Below are positions 17,507 to 27,015 of a stretch of 64,000 nt of DNA, piece by piece. The stretch comes from Streptococcus canis (lineage in GTDB: Bacteria; Bacillota; Bacilli; Lactobacillales; Streptococcaceae). The translations under genes were made by a program, and so were the position numbers. The notes below the pieces were generated by a model. That model saw only the letters and a program-made list of their open reading frames with translations, was not told where the DNA came from and did no database searches. Every line of letters begins with the position of its first letter. Position 1 is the first letter of the stretch. Where the stretch lies: the NCBI RefSeq assembly GCF_900636575.1, contig NZ_LR134293.1:803001-867000 (forward strand), given 5' to 3'.

Positions 17507-17580
17507 ATCATTAGTGAACTGATCTTTATCTCATGAAATATTATATTTTCAGAAAACAAAATAGTTACCTAGAGAACTAT
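17507..17580 (-). promoter_or_regulatory. MFS promoter with MarR-type operator
   Basis: ATAGTTACCTAGAGAACTAT (17561-17580) is a 20-bp near-perfect palindrome (one mismatched pair) of the TAGTTC-N-CTA-N-GAACTA class. On the minus strand it overlaps the -35 position, 17 bp before a TATAAT -10 (17540-17545). A second half-matching site, CATTAGTGAACTGAT (17507-17521), lies over the leader. No MarR gene is in the window. Confidence 0.6.
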
Positions 17581-17778
17581 AACACAAAAAAGATTCAAGA
17601 GCAAAATCTTTGTCTTGGAAATTCTGATTATTAAAAAATCTTGGAGGTCTCACCTCTTATTTGGACCTGCCGTGCTTAATGCAAAGGGGATAACTTGCAG
17701 GAAACTTATAGTCAAATGCTGAATTGGGAGCGGTTTTCTGATATAATGAAACTATTATAGTAGGGAAAAGGAGCACAG

Positions 17779-18651
17779 TTGCAAGGCACAATCATTAAAT
17801 CTCTGGCTGGTTTTTACTACGTTGAGTCAGAAGGACAAGTATATCAAACACGGGCGCGTGGCAATTTTAGAAAACGGGGACAGACACCCTACGTTGGAGA
17901 CATCGTGGATTTTTCAGCAGAGGACAATTCTGAAGGTTATGTCTTGGCTATCCATGCCCGTAAAAATAGTTTGGTCAGGCCTCCTATCGTCAATATTGAC
18001 CAAGCGGTCGTCATCATGTCTGCTAAAGAGCCAGAATTTAACAGTAATCTCCTAGACCGTTTCCTCATCTTGCTCGAACACAAAGCCATTCATCCAGTGA
18101 TTTATATTTCCAAAATGGATCTTTTGGACAGTGCAGAGGAGATTGAGGCTACTGGTCGACGGTATCAGGAGATTGGTTATGATTTTGTGACCAGTTTGGA
18201 AGAATTATTGCCGTTGTTAGCAGATAACATCACTGTTTTTATGGGCCAAACAGGGGTTGGAAAATCGACCCTCCTCAACCGAATTGCTCCAGAATTGGCT
18301 CTTGAAACCGGAGAAATCTCAGATAGCCTAGGGCGTGGTCGACATACCACCCGAGCTGTTAGTTTTTATAATACCCATGGCGGAAAAATCGCGGATACGC
18401 CAGGTTTTTCATCATTAGACTATGATATTGATAATGCTGAAGATTTGAACGAATCGTTTCCAGAGCTGCGCCGACTGAGCCATGAGTGTAAGTTTAGGTC
18501 TTGTACCCATACCCACGAACCCAAATGTGCAGTCAAAGCTGCGCTGGAATCAGGAGACTTGTGGCCAGTTCGCTATGAGCATTACCTGCAATTTCTCAGT
18601 GAAATTGAAAATCGTCGTGAAACATACAAAAAAGTAATTAAAAGAAAGTAG
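17779..18651 (+). CDS. rsgA: Ribosome small-subunit-dependent GTPase
   Basis: 290 residues from a TTG start at 17779, preceded by AAAGGAG at 8 bases. RsgA helps 30S maturation and hydrolyses GTP on the ribosome. Order: N-terminal OB fold (1-65), circularly permuted G domain with G4-like ISKMDLL first, then G1 GQTGVGKST (about 155-163) and G3 DTPGFSSLD, and a C-terminal zinc knuckle [21 protein letters not shown] at 17742-17747 is the likely -10. First gene of the rsgA-rpe-thiN-rmuC-yhaM run. Confidence 0.95.
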   Translation: MQGTIIKSLAGFYYVESEGQVYQTRARGNFRKRGQTPYVGDIVDFSAEDNSEGYVLAIHARKNSLVRPPIVNIDQAVVIMSAKEPEFNSNLLDRFLILLEHKAIHPVIYISKMDLLDSAEEIEATGRRYQEIGYDFVTSLEELLPLLADNITVFMGQTGVGKSTLLNRIAPELALETGEISDSLGRGRHTTRAVSFYNTHGGKIADTPGFSSLDYDIDNAEDLNESFPELRRLSHECKFRSCTHTHEPKCAVKAALESGDLWPVRYEHYLQFLSEIENRRETYKKVIKRK

Positions 18652-18660
18652 GAATTCCCC

Positions 18661-19323
18661 ATGTCAACTCTAAAAATTGCCCCATCTATTCTAGCAGCTG
18701 ATTACGCTAATTTTGCTTCTGAATTAGCTCGTATTGAAGAAACAGATGCTGAATATGTCCACATTGATATTATGGACGGTCAATTTGTCCCTAATATCAG
18801 TTTTGGTGCTGATGTGGTGGCAAGCATGAGAAAGCACAGCAAATTGGTATTTGATTGTCATCTAATGGTAGTTGACCCAGAACGTTATATTGAGGCCTTT
18901 GCTCAAGCTGGTGCCGACATCATGACCATTCATACAGAGAGCACCCGTCATGGTCATGGAGCTCTTCAAAAAATCAAGGCAGCTGGCATGAAGGCAGGAG
19001 TAGTCATTAATCCTGGTACCCCTGTAACAGCTCTTGAACCCCTCCTCGACTTGGTTGACCAAGTGTTGATAATGACAGTCAATCCAGGGTCTGGTGGTCA
19101 GGCTTTTATCCCAGAATGTTTAGAAAAAGTGGCCACCGTGGCTAAATGGCGAGATGAAAAAGGACTATCCTTTGACATTGAAGTTGACGGTGGGGTAGAT
19201 AACAACACTATCCATGCCTGCTACCAAGCAGGAGCCAATGTCTTTGTGGCAGGTTCATACCTTTTCAAGGCCAGTGACCTAGTGAGCCAAGTACAGACCT
19301 TAAGGGCGGCCTTGAATGGCTAA
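18661..19323 (+). CDS. rpe: Ribulose-phosphate 3-epimerase
   Basis: 220 residues, full length TIM barrel interconverting ribulose-5-P and xylulose-5-P in the pentose phosphate pathway. Active-site segments: APSILAADYANF (7-18), HIDIMDGQFVPNISFG, DCHLMVVDP, MTVNPGSGGQAFI and DVDGGVDN-type loop IEVDGGVDNNTI (phosphate site). It follows rsgA by 9 bases and its end overlaps thiN by 8 bases, so all three genes are co-expressed. Confidence 0.96.
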   Translation: MSTLKIAPSILAADYANFASELARIEETDAEYVHIDIMDGQFVPNISFGADVVASMRKHSKLVFDCHLMVVDPERYIEAFAQAGADIMTIHTESTRHGHGALQKIKAAGMKAGVVINPGTPVTALEPLLDLVDQVLIMTVNPGSGGQAFIPECLEKVATVAKWRDEKGLSFDIEVDGGVDNNTIHACYQAGANVFVAGSYLFKASDLVSQVQTLRAALNG

Positions 19324-19948
19324 AGTTGCCCTTTTTGCGGGAGGAGATCTCTCTTATATCAGCCGTGACTTTGATTATTTTGTTGGCATTGACAGAGGGA
19401 GTCTGTTTTTATTAGAAAATGGGCTTCCTCTGAATATGGCTGTTGGTGATTTTGATTCGGTTTCCCAAGAAACGTTTACGGATATAAAAGAGAAGGCAGA
19501 GCTCCTCATTATTGCTCATCCAGAAAAAGATGACACGGATACGGAATTAGCCCTTAAAGAGGTCTTTGCACGTTTCCCTGAGGCAGAAGTAACTATTTTC
19601 GGTGCTTTTGGGGGTCGAATGGATCACCTCTTATCCAATATTTTTTTGCCAAGTGACCCTGATATTGCTCCTTTTATGAGTCAAATTGCCTTGCGTGACC
19701 AACAAAATATGCTGACCTACCGACCGGCAGGTCGACACCTTATTCATCAAGAAGAAGGAATGACCTATGTAGCTTTCATGGCAGAGGGGGAGGCTGACCT
19801 AACCATTACTGGCGCTAAGTTTGAGTTGACGCAGGATCATTTTTTCAAAAAGAAAATCTATTCCAGTAATGCCTTTATCCATCGACCGATTACAGTTAGT
19901 TTGCCAAGTAGCTACTTGATTATTATTCAAAGTAAAGATTGGAGTTAG
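19316..19948 (+). CDS. thiN: Thiamine pyrophosphokinase
   Basis: 210 residues. Transfers pyrophosphate from ATP to thiamine to give TPP. Motifs: VGIDRGSLFLLENG, AVGDFDSVS (metal and ATP site), HPEKDDTDTELAL and FGAFGGRMDHLLSN, followed by a small C-terminal beta domain with SNAFIHRPITVSL. The ATG overlaps the end of rpe, the standard rsgA-rpe-thiN order of streptococci. Stop and next start (rmuC) are 1 base apart. Confidence 0.93.
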   Translation: MAKVALFAGGDLSYISRDFDYFVGIDRGSLFLLENGLPLNMAVGDFDSVSQETFTDIKEKAELLIIAHPEKDDTDTELALKEVFARFPEAEVTIFGAFGGRMDHLLSNIFLPSDPDIAPFMSQIALRDQQNMLTYRPAGRHLIHQEEGMTYVAFMAEGEADLTITGAKFELTQDHFFKKKIYSSNAFIHRPITVSLPSSYLIIIQSKDWS

Positions 19949-19949
19949 T

Positions 19950-21221
19950 ATGGACCTTATCTTGTTCCTTTTGGTATTGGTTCTCTTAGGTCTAGGAGTT
20001 TATCTGTTGTTCAAAGTCAATGGCCTTCAACAACAGCTTGCTCAAATTTTGGACAGTCATGCAGATAACTTATCTGACCAGATGACCTATCAGTTGGATG
20101 CCGCTAACAAGCAACAATTGTTAGAGCTAACGCAGCTGATGAACCGGCAACAGGCAGACCTTTACCAACAATTAACAGATATTCGAGACGTCTTGCATCA
20201 CAGTTTGTCAGACAATAGAGACCGATCTGACCAACGCTTAGAAGTAATTAACCAGCAGGTCAACCAATCCCTCAAAAACATGCAGGAATCCAACGAAAAA
20301 CGTTTGGAGGAAATGCGCCAAATCGTTGAAGAAAAATTGGAAGAAACCTTAAAAAATCGTCTACACGCCTCTTTTGATTCTGTATCCAAACAATTGGAAA
20401 GTGTCAATAAAGGGTTGGGAGAAATGCGGAGCGTGGCTCAAGATGTAGGGACCTTAAATAAAGTTTTGTCCAATACCAAAACACGCGGCATTTTAGGCGA
20501 ACTTCAACTAGGCCAAATCATTGAAGACATTATGACATCTCACCAGTACGAAAGAGAATTTGTAACGGTTAGTGGCTCTAGTGAACGGGTAGAATACGCT
20601 ATTAAGTTGCCAGGGAATGGGCAAGGAGATTATATCTATCTACCGATTGACTCAAAATTCCCTCTTGAAGATTATTACCGATTAGAAGATGCTTACGAAG
20701 TTGGCGATAAATTGGCCATCGAAGCTAGCCGCAAGGCACTTCTAGCAGCTATCAAACGCTTTGCCAAAGACATTCATAAAAAATACTTAAACCCACCAGA
20801 AACGACCAATTTTGGCATTATGTTTTTACCAACCGAGGGTCTTTACTCAGAAGCTGTTCGGAATGCGGCTTTCTTTGATAGTCTTCGTAGGGAAGAAAAC
20901 ATTGTGGTTGCAGGGCCATCAACCCTGTCTGCTCTGCTCAATTCCTTGTCTGTTGGTTTCAAAACCCTTAATATCCAAAAAAATGCAGATGACATCAGTA
21001 AAATTTTGGGGAATGTTAAGCTAGAATTTGACAAATTTGGTGGCTTGCTTGTCAAGGCTCAAAAACAAATTAACACAGCCAATAATACACTGGATCAACT
21101 GATTTCAACAAGAACCAATGCTATTGTTCGGGCCTTGAATACAGTTGAGACCTACCAAGACCAAGCAACGGCATCTCTTTTGAACATGCCCTTATTAGAA
21201 GAGGAAAATGATGAAAATTAA
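19950..21221 (+). CDS. rmuC: RmuC-family DNA recombination protein
   Basis: 423 residues. One N-terminal membrane helix (about 3-23), then a long coiled coil rich in Gln, Leu and Glu (about 25-170), then the RmuC nuclease-like domain (about 180-370) with TRGILGELQLGQIIED, DSKFPLEDYYRL and FLPTEGLYSEAV. RmuC proteins limit DNA inversions at short inverted repeats; the biochemical activity is presumed endonuclease. Its last codons overlap the yhaM start, so expression is coupled. Confidence 0.92.
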   Translation: MDLILFLLVLVLLGLGVYLLFKVNGLQQQLAQILDSHADNLSDQMTYQLDAANKQQLLELTQLMNRQQADLYQQLTDIRDVLHHSLSDNRDRSDQRLEVINQQVNQSLKNMQESNEKRLEEMRQIVEEKLEETLKNRLHASFDSVSKQLESVNKGLGEMRSVAQDVGTLNKVLSNTKTRGILGELQLGQIIEDIMTSHQYEREFVTVSGSSERVEYAIKLPGNGQGDYIYLPIDSKFPLEDYYRLEDAYEVGDKLAIEASRKALLAAIKRFAKDIHKKYLNPPETTNFGIMFLPTEGLYSEAVRNAAFFDSLRREENIVVAGPSTLSALLNSLSVGFKTLNIQKNADDISKILGNVKLEFDKFGGLLVKAQKQINTANNTLDQLISTRTNAIVRALNTVETYQDQATASLLNMPLLEEENDEN

Positions 21222-22149
21222 TCAAATGAAAAAAGACCAGCTTTTTGAAGGGTTTTACCTCATTAAGTCGGCAGAAGTTCGTAAGACAAGGGCTGGTAAG
21301 GATTTTATTAGCCTTACCTTTCAAGATGATACCGGGGAGATTTCAGGTAATCTTTGGGACGCTCAACCTTATAATGTTGAAGAGTTTATTGCTGGGAAAA
21401 TTGTCTTTATGAAAGGTCGCCGTGAGGTTTATAACGGAACGCCTCAGGTTAATCAAATCACCTTACGAAATGTTCGCCCGGGTGAACCTAATGACCCTAA
21501 AGATTTTAAGGAAAAGGCCCCGGTTAGTGTTAGTGACGTACGTGATTACTTAGAACAGATGCTTTTTAGAATTGAAAATGCGACCTGGCAGCGCATTGTT
21601 CGAGCACTCTATCGCAAATACGACAAGGAATTTTACACCTACCCGGCCGCTAAAACCAATCACCACGCCTTTGAATCAGGCCTTGCCTACCATACGGCAA
21701 CCATGGTCAGATTAGCAGATAGCATCGGTGATATTTATCCTGAATTAAATAAAAGCCTCCTCTTTGCTGGGATTATGTTGCATGACTTGGCAAAAGTATT
21801 GGAGTTGACGGGTCCTGATAACACTGAATACACAGTGCGTGGAAATTTAATTGGTCATATTGCTCTGATTAATGAAGAAATCACCAAGGCCATTGCAGAA
21901 CTCAATATTGATGATAGCAAGGAAGAAGTGATTGTCCTTCGGCATGTGATTTTAAGCCATCACGGGCAACTAGAATATGGTAGTCCAGTTCGTCCACGCA
22001 TTATGGAAGCTGAAATTATTCACATGATTGATAATATTGATGCTAATATGATGATGATGACAACAGCTCTAGGGCGTGTTGGTGAGGGTGAAATGACCAA
22101 TCGTATTTTTGCCATGGATAATCGGTCCTTCTACAAACCAAAATATTAA
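21211..22149 (+). CDS. yhaM: 3'-5' exoribonuclease YhaM
   Basis: 312 residues from the second of two adjacent ATGs (21211), which has better spacing from GAGGAAA than 21208. YhaM (Cbf1) trims RNA 3' ends and affects competence and virulence mRNAs in streptococci. An N-terminal OB-fold (about 10-90, DFISLTFQDDTGEISGNLWD) precedes an HD domain with TNHHAFESGLAYHT, MLHDLAKVLEL and LSHHGQLEYGSP, the metal ligands. Ends the rsgA-to-yhaM run; a strong terminator follows. Confidence 0.94.
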   Translation: MKINQMKKDQLFEGFYLIKSAEVRKTRAGKDFISLTFQDDTGEISGNLWDAQPYNVEEFIAGKIVFMKGRREVYNGTPQVNQITLRNVRPGEPNDPKDFKEKAPVSVSDVRDYLEQMLFRIENATWQRIVRALYRKYDKEFYTYPAAKTNHHAFESGLAYHTATMVRLADSIGDIYPELNKSLLFAGIMLHDLAKVLELTGPDNTEYTVRGNLIGHIALINEEITKAIAELNIDDSKEEVIVLRHVILSHHGQLEYGSPVRPRIMEAEIIHMIDNIDANMMMMTTALGRVGEGEMTNRIFAMDNRSFYKPKY

Positions 22150-22162
22150 CTATAATAGCAAG

Positions 22163-22198
22163 AAAAGCGAACATTTCCTTAGTCGAATGTTCGTTTTT
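22163..22198 (+). terminator. yhaM terminator with PurBox-like arms
   Basis: CGAACATT (22168-22175) and AATGTTCG (22186-22193) form the stem, followed by T6. The arms, AAAAGCGAACATT and its inverse, each miss the PurBox consensus AWWWCCGAACWWT by one base, just upstream of the purR -10 (TATAAT, 22213-22218). Confidence 0.85.
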
Positions 22199-22247
22199 TG
22201 TGACTTTTATGATATAATATTAAAAAGTACACAAAAATGGGGAAACT

Positions 22248-23063
22248 ATGAAATTAAGACGAAGTGAACGTATGGTTGTGATTTCAAATTATTTGATTAA
22301 CAACCCTTATAAATTAACCAGCTTAAATACCTTTGCAACTAAATATGAAGCTGCAAAATCTTCTATTTCAGAAGACATCGCTATTATTAAAAAAGCTTTT
22401 GAAGAAGCTAACATTGGGGAAATTGATACCCTAACAGGGGCAAGCGGAGGTGTGATTTTTACACCAAGCATTTCAGAGGCGGAGGCTCGTACCATTGTTG
22501 ACGATTTGTGCCAACGTTTATCAGAAAGTGATCGTATCTTGCCAGGGGGCTATATCTACCTATCAGATCTTTTGAGCACACCTAAAACGTTACAAAATAT
22601 TGGTCGCATTATTGCGAATGCCTTCAAGGGTCAAAAGATTGATGCTGTTATGACGGTTGCGACCAAGGGTGTTCCTTTGGCAAATGCAGTTGCTAATATT
22701 TTGAATGTGCCTTTTGTTATTGTACGTCGTGATTTGAAAATCACAGAAGGCTCCACTGTTTCTGTCAACTATGCCAGTGCCTCAAGTGACCGTATCGAAA
22801 AAATGTTTTTATCAAAACGTAGTTTGAAACCAAATAGTCGTGTCTTGATTGTCGATGACTTTTTGAAAGGTGGGGGAACCATCACAGGGATGATTAGCCT
22901 CTTGGCAGAATTTGACAGTACCCTAGTTGGGGTAGCTGTTTTTGCAGAAAACGCCCAATCAGAACGTGAACAAATGACATTCAAATCATTGCTAAAAGTA
23001 TCAGAAATTGATGTCAAAAACAACAATGTTGTGGTAGAAGTCGGCAATATTTTTGACAAATGA
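22248..23063 (+). CDS. purR: Purine operon repressor PurR
   Basis: 271 residues. Gram-positive PurR: winged-helix N-terminus (1-75, RRSERMVVISNYLINNPYKL) and a phosphoribosyltransferase-like C-terminal domain that binds PRPP, with the PRPP loop VLIVDDFLKGGGTITGM and VATKGVPLANAVANIL. It controls purine synthesis genes by binding paired PurBoxes. Promoter: extended -10 TGATATAAT ending at 22218. The stop is 23 bases from the next start; spyAD follows without an evident terminator. Confidence 0.95.
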   Translation: MKLRRSERMVVISNYLINNPYKLTSLNTFATKYEAAKSSISEDIAIIKKAFEEANIGEIDTLTGASGGVIFTPSISEAEARTIVDDLCQRLSESDRILPGGYIYLSDLLSTPKTLQNIGRIIANAFKGQKIDAVMTVATKGVPLANAVANILNVPFVIVRRDLKITEGSTVSVNYASASSDRIEKMFLSKRSLKPNSRVLIVDDFLKGGGTITGMISLLAEFDSTLVGVAVFAENAQSEREQMTFKSLLKVSEIDVKNNNVVVEVGNIFDK

Positions 23064-23086
23064 GACAAGTGGGAAAAGGAGAGGGC

Positions 23087-25708
23087 ATGGATTTAGAACA
23101 ACCAAAGCAAAATCAAGTTAAGCAAAAAATTGCCTTAACATCGACCATCGCTTTATTGAGTGCCAGTGTAGGAGTATCCCATCAAGTAAAAGCGGATGAC
23201 CGAACATCAGAAGGCACCCAATCAAGCAATACCAGTGAAGACAGCTTACCAAAACCAGAAACCTTTGAAGAGGCATTGGCAACTGTTGAGACTGTTGAAA
23301 CAAATCTTAGTCAACAAAAAGAAGAACTAGCTGCACTTGAAGCGACAATTTCGGAAACAAGGACTGAAGCGACACAGTTAGAAGCGCAGCAAGCTGAACA
23401 AGAAGCTGCCTTGACAGCTACACAAACGGTTTATACAGAAACCCTTGCGAGCAGCGAGGAAACGCTCATTGCCCAATCAAAAGAGCACCAAGACCAATTG
23501 ATTGCTACAGAAGCAGAACTAACCGAAGCTCAAGCTGACAACCAATCAAAGATAGCTGAACAGGCAACTCAAGAAACGATTGTGACAGCAGAGAACGCTC
23601 AAGCAAAAATGTTAACCAAGCAAGTGATAGATGCTCAAAAGCAGGTAGCAGAACTAAATGATATGATTAGTAAGCCACAGGCAGTTTCTGAAGAAGCTCA
23701 AGTTGCCAATGAAAACACTAAATTGGTTACTGCTGAATTGGAAAAGGCTAAAGCAGATTTAGACAAACAGAGAGCTTTAGTGACAACACAGTTGACAGAA
23801 GATTTGGCAGCTAATAGAGCAGCTCTCGCCGTTAAAGAGGCTGAATTAAATCATCTGAAAATAAGTGCTCCAACGACACAAAGCAGCATTGTTGGCAACA
23901 ATACCATGCAGGCACCGCAAGGTTATCCTTTTGAAGAAATCAAAAAATTAACAGCCAGCGGTTATATTGGTTCTGCCAGTTACAATAGTTATTATAACGA
24001 GCATGCTGAAACCATTATTGCCAAAGCAAAACCAGGTGATCAGCAAAACCAATACGTGGATATTCCTGCTGACCTCACTCGCTTTGTTGACCCAGACAAT
24101 TTAACGCCAGAAGTTCAAAATGAACTTGCTCAGTTTGCTGCCCACATGATTAACAGTGTGCGTCAGCAATTTGGTTTAGTGCCGGTGGTAGTTACCGCAG
24201 GTTCTCAAGAATTTGCTCGCCTGCTTAGCACTAGCTACAAACAAACCCATGGCAATGTTAGACCCTCTTTTGTCTATGGACAACCAGGTGTTTCGGGTCA
24301 CTATGGAGTAGGGCCTCATGACAAAACTATCATTGAAGCCTCTGCGGCAGCAGTAGGTCTTGTTCAGCGAGATGACAACATGTATGAAAACATTGGTGCC
24401 TTCAACGATGTTCATACGGTGAACGGGATTAAACGTGGTATTTACGACAGTATTAAATACATGCTCTTTACAGATAACTTGCATGGCAACACATACGGTC
24501 ATGCAGTTAACTTTTTGCGAGTGGACAAACATCGTCCAGATGCCCCTGTTTACCTTGGTTTTTCAACAAGTAATGTTCAGTCATTGAACGAACATTTCGT
24601 GATTTTCCCGGAGTCAAACATTGTTAATCCCCAACGTTTCAGCAGGTCTCAAATTAGCGCTTCTGGAAATACACAAGATCATTCATCAAGAGTGGCTACG
24701 GTGACCACTAGTATTGCAACGATTAAAGAGAAAATGGCCCTGCTTGAAAACCGTTTGACAGCCGTTGATAAAGAGGCAGAAATAATGGCAGCCCAAGCGA
24801 AAGTGGAGCAATTGCAGGACAAGTTAGCAGCATCAAGCAATCGGTCGGCCAACCTAAGTCATCAAGTCACACAATTGAGGAATACTAAAGGTGCCTTGAG
24901 AACTCAGTTGTTAGCTGCTAAAACAGATCAAGAAAGACTGCAAACTGAGCTAGATCAGGCCTTAGCTAAATTAGCCTCATCCAAAGTAACCCTTCACAAA
25001 ATGGAGGCTGCGACTGCTCAAGCAAGTACCAGAGTAGCTGCATTGATGGCTAAAAAAGCTAATTTAGAAGCCCTTCGAGACTTTAAAGCAAATCCTAACC
25101 GTATTCAGTTGGTACGTGAGCGGATTGACCATACAAAGCAAGACTTAGCAGCAACAACAACAGCTTTGACAAATGCTCAAGAAGTTTTAACTAGATTAGA
25201 AACTAAAAAAGCTCATTTAGCAGCAGCTATTGCAACAGCAGAACAGCAATTAACTCTGTTGAAAACATTAGCTAGGGAAAAAGAAGATTTTTGGTCAGAA
25301 GCAAGGCTTCGCGAATTAAGAGAGTCGGCTAGTCTTCCGATCCTCGATAGCCATGAATTTCTTTTACCAACTCGAGAGGATAGAGCTCCTATTGTGAAAG
25401 AAGCAGTCAAAGAAACCAAAGATTTGTTGGATGCATCAGCTAAACTTGCTGCTGAAAATACAAGTTTTGTAGCAGAAGCCCTTGTTGGAAAAGCTTCTGA
25501 AATGGTGGCGACTAATGCTATTGTTTCTAAAGTAGCGTCAGCCGTTACCCAAACCTCAAGTAAAAAATCTTATGGGGCAGGCTCTTCCACTACAAGTAAT
25601 ATGACATCTGAAGTTGACGAGAGTACCCAACGGGCGCTTAAAGCAGGAGTAGTTATGTTGGCTGCTGTCGGTTTGACAGGTGTTAAGCTTCGTAAGGAGA
25701 CCAAGTAG
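23087..25708 (+). CDS. spyAD: SpyAD-like surface adhesin (CAP-domain, coiled-coil)
   Basis: 873 residues from the ATG at 23087 (AAAGGAGAG just upstream); the longer frame from 23060 is rejected. A signal peptide (about 10-36, ending HQVKADD) is followed by a long coiled coil (about 60-265), a CAP/SCP-like domain (about 285-515; FAAHMINSVRQQFGL, SGHYGVGPHDKT, YENIGAFNDVHTVNG), a second coiled coil (about 540-710) and a C-terminal membrane helix with KLRKETK tail. S. pyogenes SpyAD (Spy0269), an adhesion and division protein studied as a vaccine antigen, has this length, layout and position between purR and rpsL. No LPXTG sorting motif is present despite the anchor-like tail. Confidence 0.88.
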   Translation: MDLEQPKQNQVKQKIALTSTIALLSASVGVSHQVKADDRTSEGTQSSNTSEDSLPKPETFEEALATVETVETNLSQQKEELAALEATISETRTEATQLEAQQAEQEAALTATQTVYTETLASSEETLIAQSKEHQDQLIATEAELTEAQADNQSKIAEQATQETIVTAENAQAKMLTKQVIDAQKQVAELNDMISKPQAVSEEAQVANENTKLVTAELEKAKADLDKQRALVTTQLTEDLAANRAALAVKEAELNHLKISAPTTQSSIVGNNTMQAPQGYPFEEIKKLTASGYIGSASYNSYYNEHAETIIAKAKPGDQQNQYVDIPADLTRFVDPDNLTPEVQNELAQFAAHMINSVRQQFGLVPVVVTAGSQEFARLLSTSYKQTHGNVRPSFVYGQPGVSGHYGVGPHDKTIIEASAAAVGLVQRDDNMYENIGAFNDVHTVNGIKRGIYDSIKYMLFTDNLHGNTYGHAVNFLRVDKHRPDAPVYLGFSTSNVQSLNEHFVIFPESNIVNPQRFSRSQISASGNTQDHSSRVATVTTSIATIKEKMALLENRLTAVDKEAEIMAAQAKVEQLQDKLAASSNRSANLSHQVTQLRNTKGALRTQLLAAKTDQERLQTELDQALAKLASSKVTLHKMEAATAQASTRVAALMAKKANLEALRDFKANPNRIQLVRERIDHTKQDLAATTTALTNAQEVLTRLETKKAHLAAAIATAEQQLTLLKTLAREKEDFWSEARLRELRESASLPILDSHEFLLPTREDRAPIVKEAVKETKDLLDASAKLAAENTSFVAEALVGKASEMVATNAIVSKVASAVTQTSSKKSYGAGSSTTSNMTSEVDESTQRALKAGVVMLAAVGLTGVKLRKETK

Positions 25709-25752
25709 TTCCATAAACGCTAGTGAAATAAGCTAAAAACAAGAAATTCTAT

Positions 25753-25781
25753 TTGACATGAAGTACTGTCTGTGTTATTAT
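25753..25781 (+). promoter_or_regulatory. rpsL-rpsG promoter
   Basis: TTGACA (25753-25758), 17-bp spacer, extended -10 TGTTATTAT (TATTAT 25776-25781). The 137-base leader holds a hairpin GTCTCT (25806-25811) with AGAGAC (25823-25828), a possible regulatory structure. Confidence 0.8.
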
Positions 25782-25918
25782 ATTAGACGGTACTTTTTAC
25801 TTTTGGTCTCTCAAAAGTGTACAGAGACGTGCTGACAATTGTTGCAAAAAGTGCACCGGATATGGACTGTCACCAAGTGCCATGTCAACCAAAAATAAAA
25901 AAACACAGGAGAATGTAG

Positions 25919-26332
25919 ATGCCTACAATTAACCAGTTGGTACGTAAACCACGTAAATCTAAAATTGAAAAATCAGATTCACCAGCTTTAAACATTGGTT
26001 ACAACAGTCACAAAAAAGTTCAAACTAAAATGGCAGCCCCACAAAAACGTGGAGTTGCAACTCGTGTTGGAACAATGACACCGAAAAAACCTAACTCAGC
26101 CCTTCGTAAATTCGCTCGTGTACGTTTGAGTAACCTTATCGAAGTAACTGCCTACATCCCAGGTATCGGACACAACTTGCAAGAGCACAGTGTTGTTCTT
26201 ATCCGTGGTGGACGTGTTAAAGACCTTCCAGGGGTACGTTACCATATCGTTCGTGGTGCACTTGATACTGCAGGTGTTGCTGACCGTAAACAAGGCCGTT
26301 CTAAATACGGTGCGAAACGTCCAAAAGGATAA
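25919..26332 (+). CDS. rpsL: 30S ribosomal protein S12
   Basis: 137 residues, full length. S12 sits at the decoding centre. The conserved [19 protein letters not shown] and [20 protein letters not shown] motifs are present; the lysines altered in streptomycin resistance (KPN and PGVRYH regions) are wild type in appearance. CAGGAG precedes the ATG. First gene of the rpsL-rpsG operon, with heavy use of the codons favoured by highly expressed genes. Confidence 0.98.
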
Positions 26333-26352
26333 TAGAAGGGGGATAAGAATCA

Positions 26353-26823
26353 ATGAGTCGTAAAAATCAAGCGCCCAAACGCGAAGTATTGCCAGATCCA
26401 TTATATAACTCAAAAATCGTAACACGTCTTATCAACCGTGTTATGCTTGACGGTAAACGTGGTATAGCTGCTACCATCGTTTACGGTGCTTTCGATGCTA
26501 TCAAAGAGGCAACAGGAAACGATGCACTTGAGGTATTTGAAACAGCAATGGACAACATCATGCCTGTACTTGAAGTACGCGCACGTCGTGTCGGTGGTTC
26601 TAACTACCAAGTCCCAGTTGAAGTTCGTCCAGAACGTCGTACAACACTTGGACTTCGTTGGTTAGTAAACGCATCACGTGCACGTGGTGAGCACACCATG
26701 AAAGATCGTCTTGCAAAAGAAATCATGGATGCTGCAAATAACACAGGTGCATCAGTTAAGAAACGTGAAGACACTCACAAAATGGCTGAAGCCAACCGTG
26801 CCTTTGCACACTTCCGTTGGTAA
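26353..26823 (+). CDS. rpsG: 30S ribosomal protein S7
   Basis: 156 residues, full length. Primary 16S rRNA binding protein that nucleates the head of the small subunit. Recognisable from [37 protein letters not shown] and the C-terminal [15 protein letters not shown]. It follows rpsL by 20 bases with GAAGGGGG as ribosome site. The 339-base gap to fusA contains two long imperfect hairpins and a separate promoter. Confidence 0.98.
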   Translation: MSRKNQAPKREVLPDPLYNSKIVTRLINRVMLDGKRGIAATIVYGAFDAIKEATGNDALEVFETAMDNIMPVLEVRARRVGGSNYQVPVEVRPERRTTLGLRWLVNASRARGEHTMKDRLAKEIMDAANNTGASVKKREDTHKMAEANRAFAHFRW

Positions 26824-26845
26824 TATAGGATATTTTAGCGTCAAA

Positions 26846-27015
26846 CAAATGCTAGCCAAAATAGGGAAATTGACGCAGAAACTTCAGTTTCTAGGCAATT
26901 TTATCTTTTTGGCAGACATTTGTAGCTAAAATTCAACTAATATAAGACGGGAGAGCGTTAAGCAAGTCCAAGCCAAAATAGGAACGATTATCTTTTTGGC
27001 AATGATTTCTAGCTC
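26846..27015 (+). repeat. Two related imperfect hairpins between rpsG and fusA
   Basis: Unit 1 (about 26846-26925) pairs CTAGCCAAAATAGGGAAATTG with CAATTTTATCTTTTTGGCAG. Unit 2 (about 26966-27015) repeats AGCCAAAATAGGAACGATTA followed by TCTTTTTGGCA and TTTCTAGCT with a shorter loop. They share the AGCCAAAATAGG and TTATCTTTTTGGCA arms, so one looks like a duplicate of the other. May be tandem terminators or processing sites separating rpsLG from fusA. Confidence 0.6.

Noticed and set aside
24176..24532. Minus-strand frame in the spyAD CAP domain
   Set aside because: Antisense shadow of a conserved domain.
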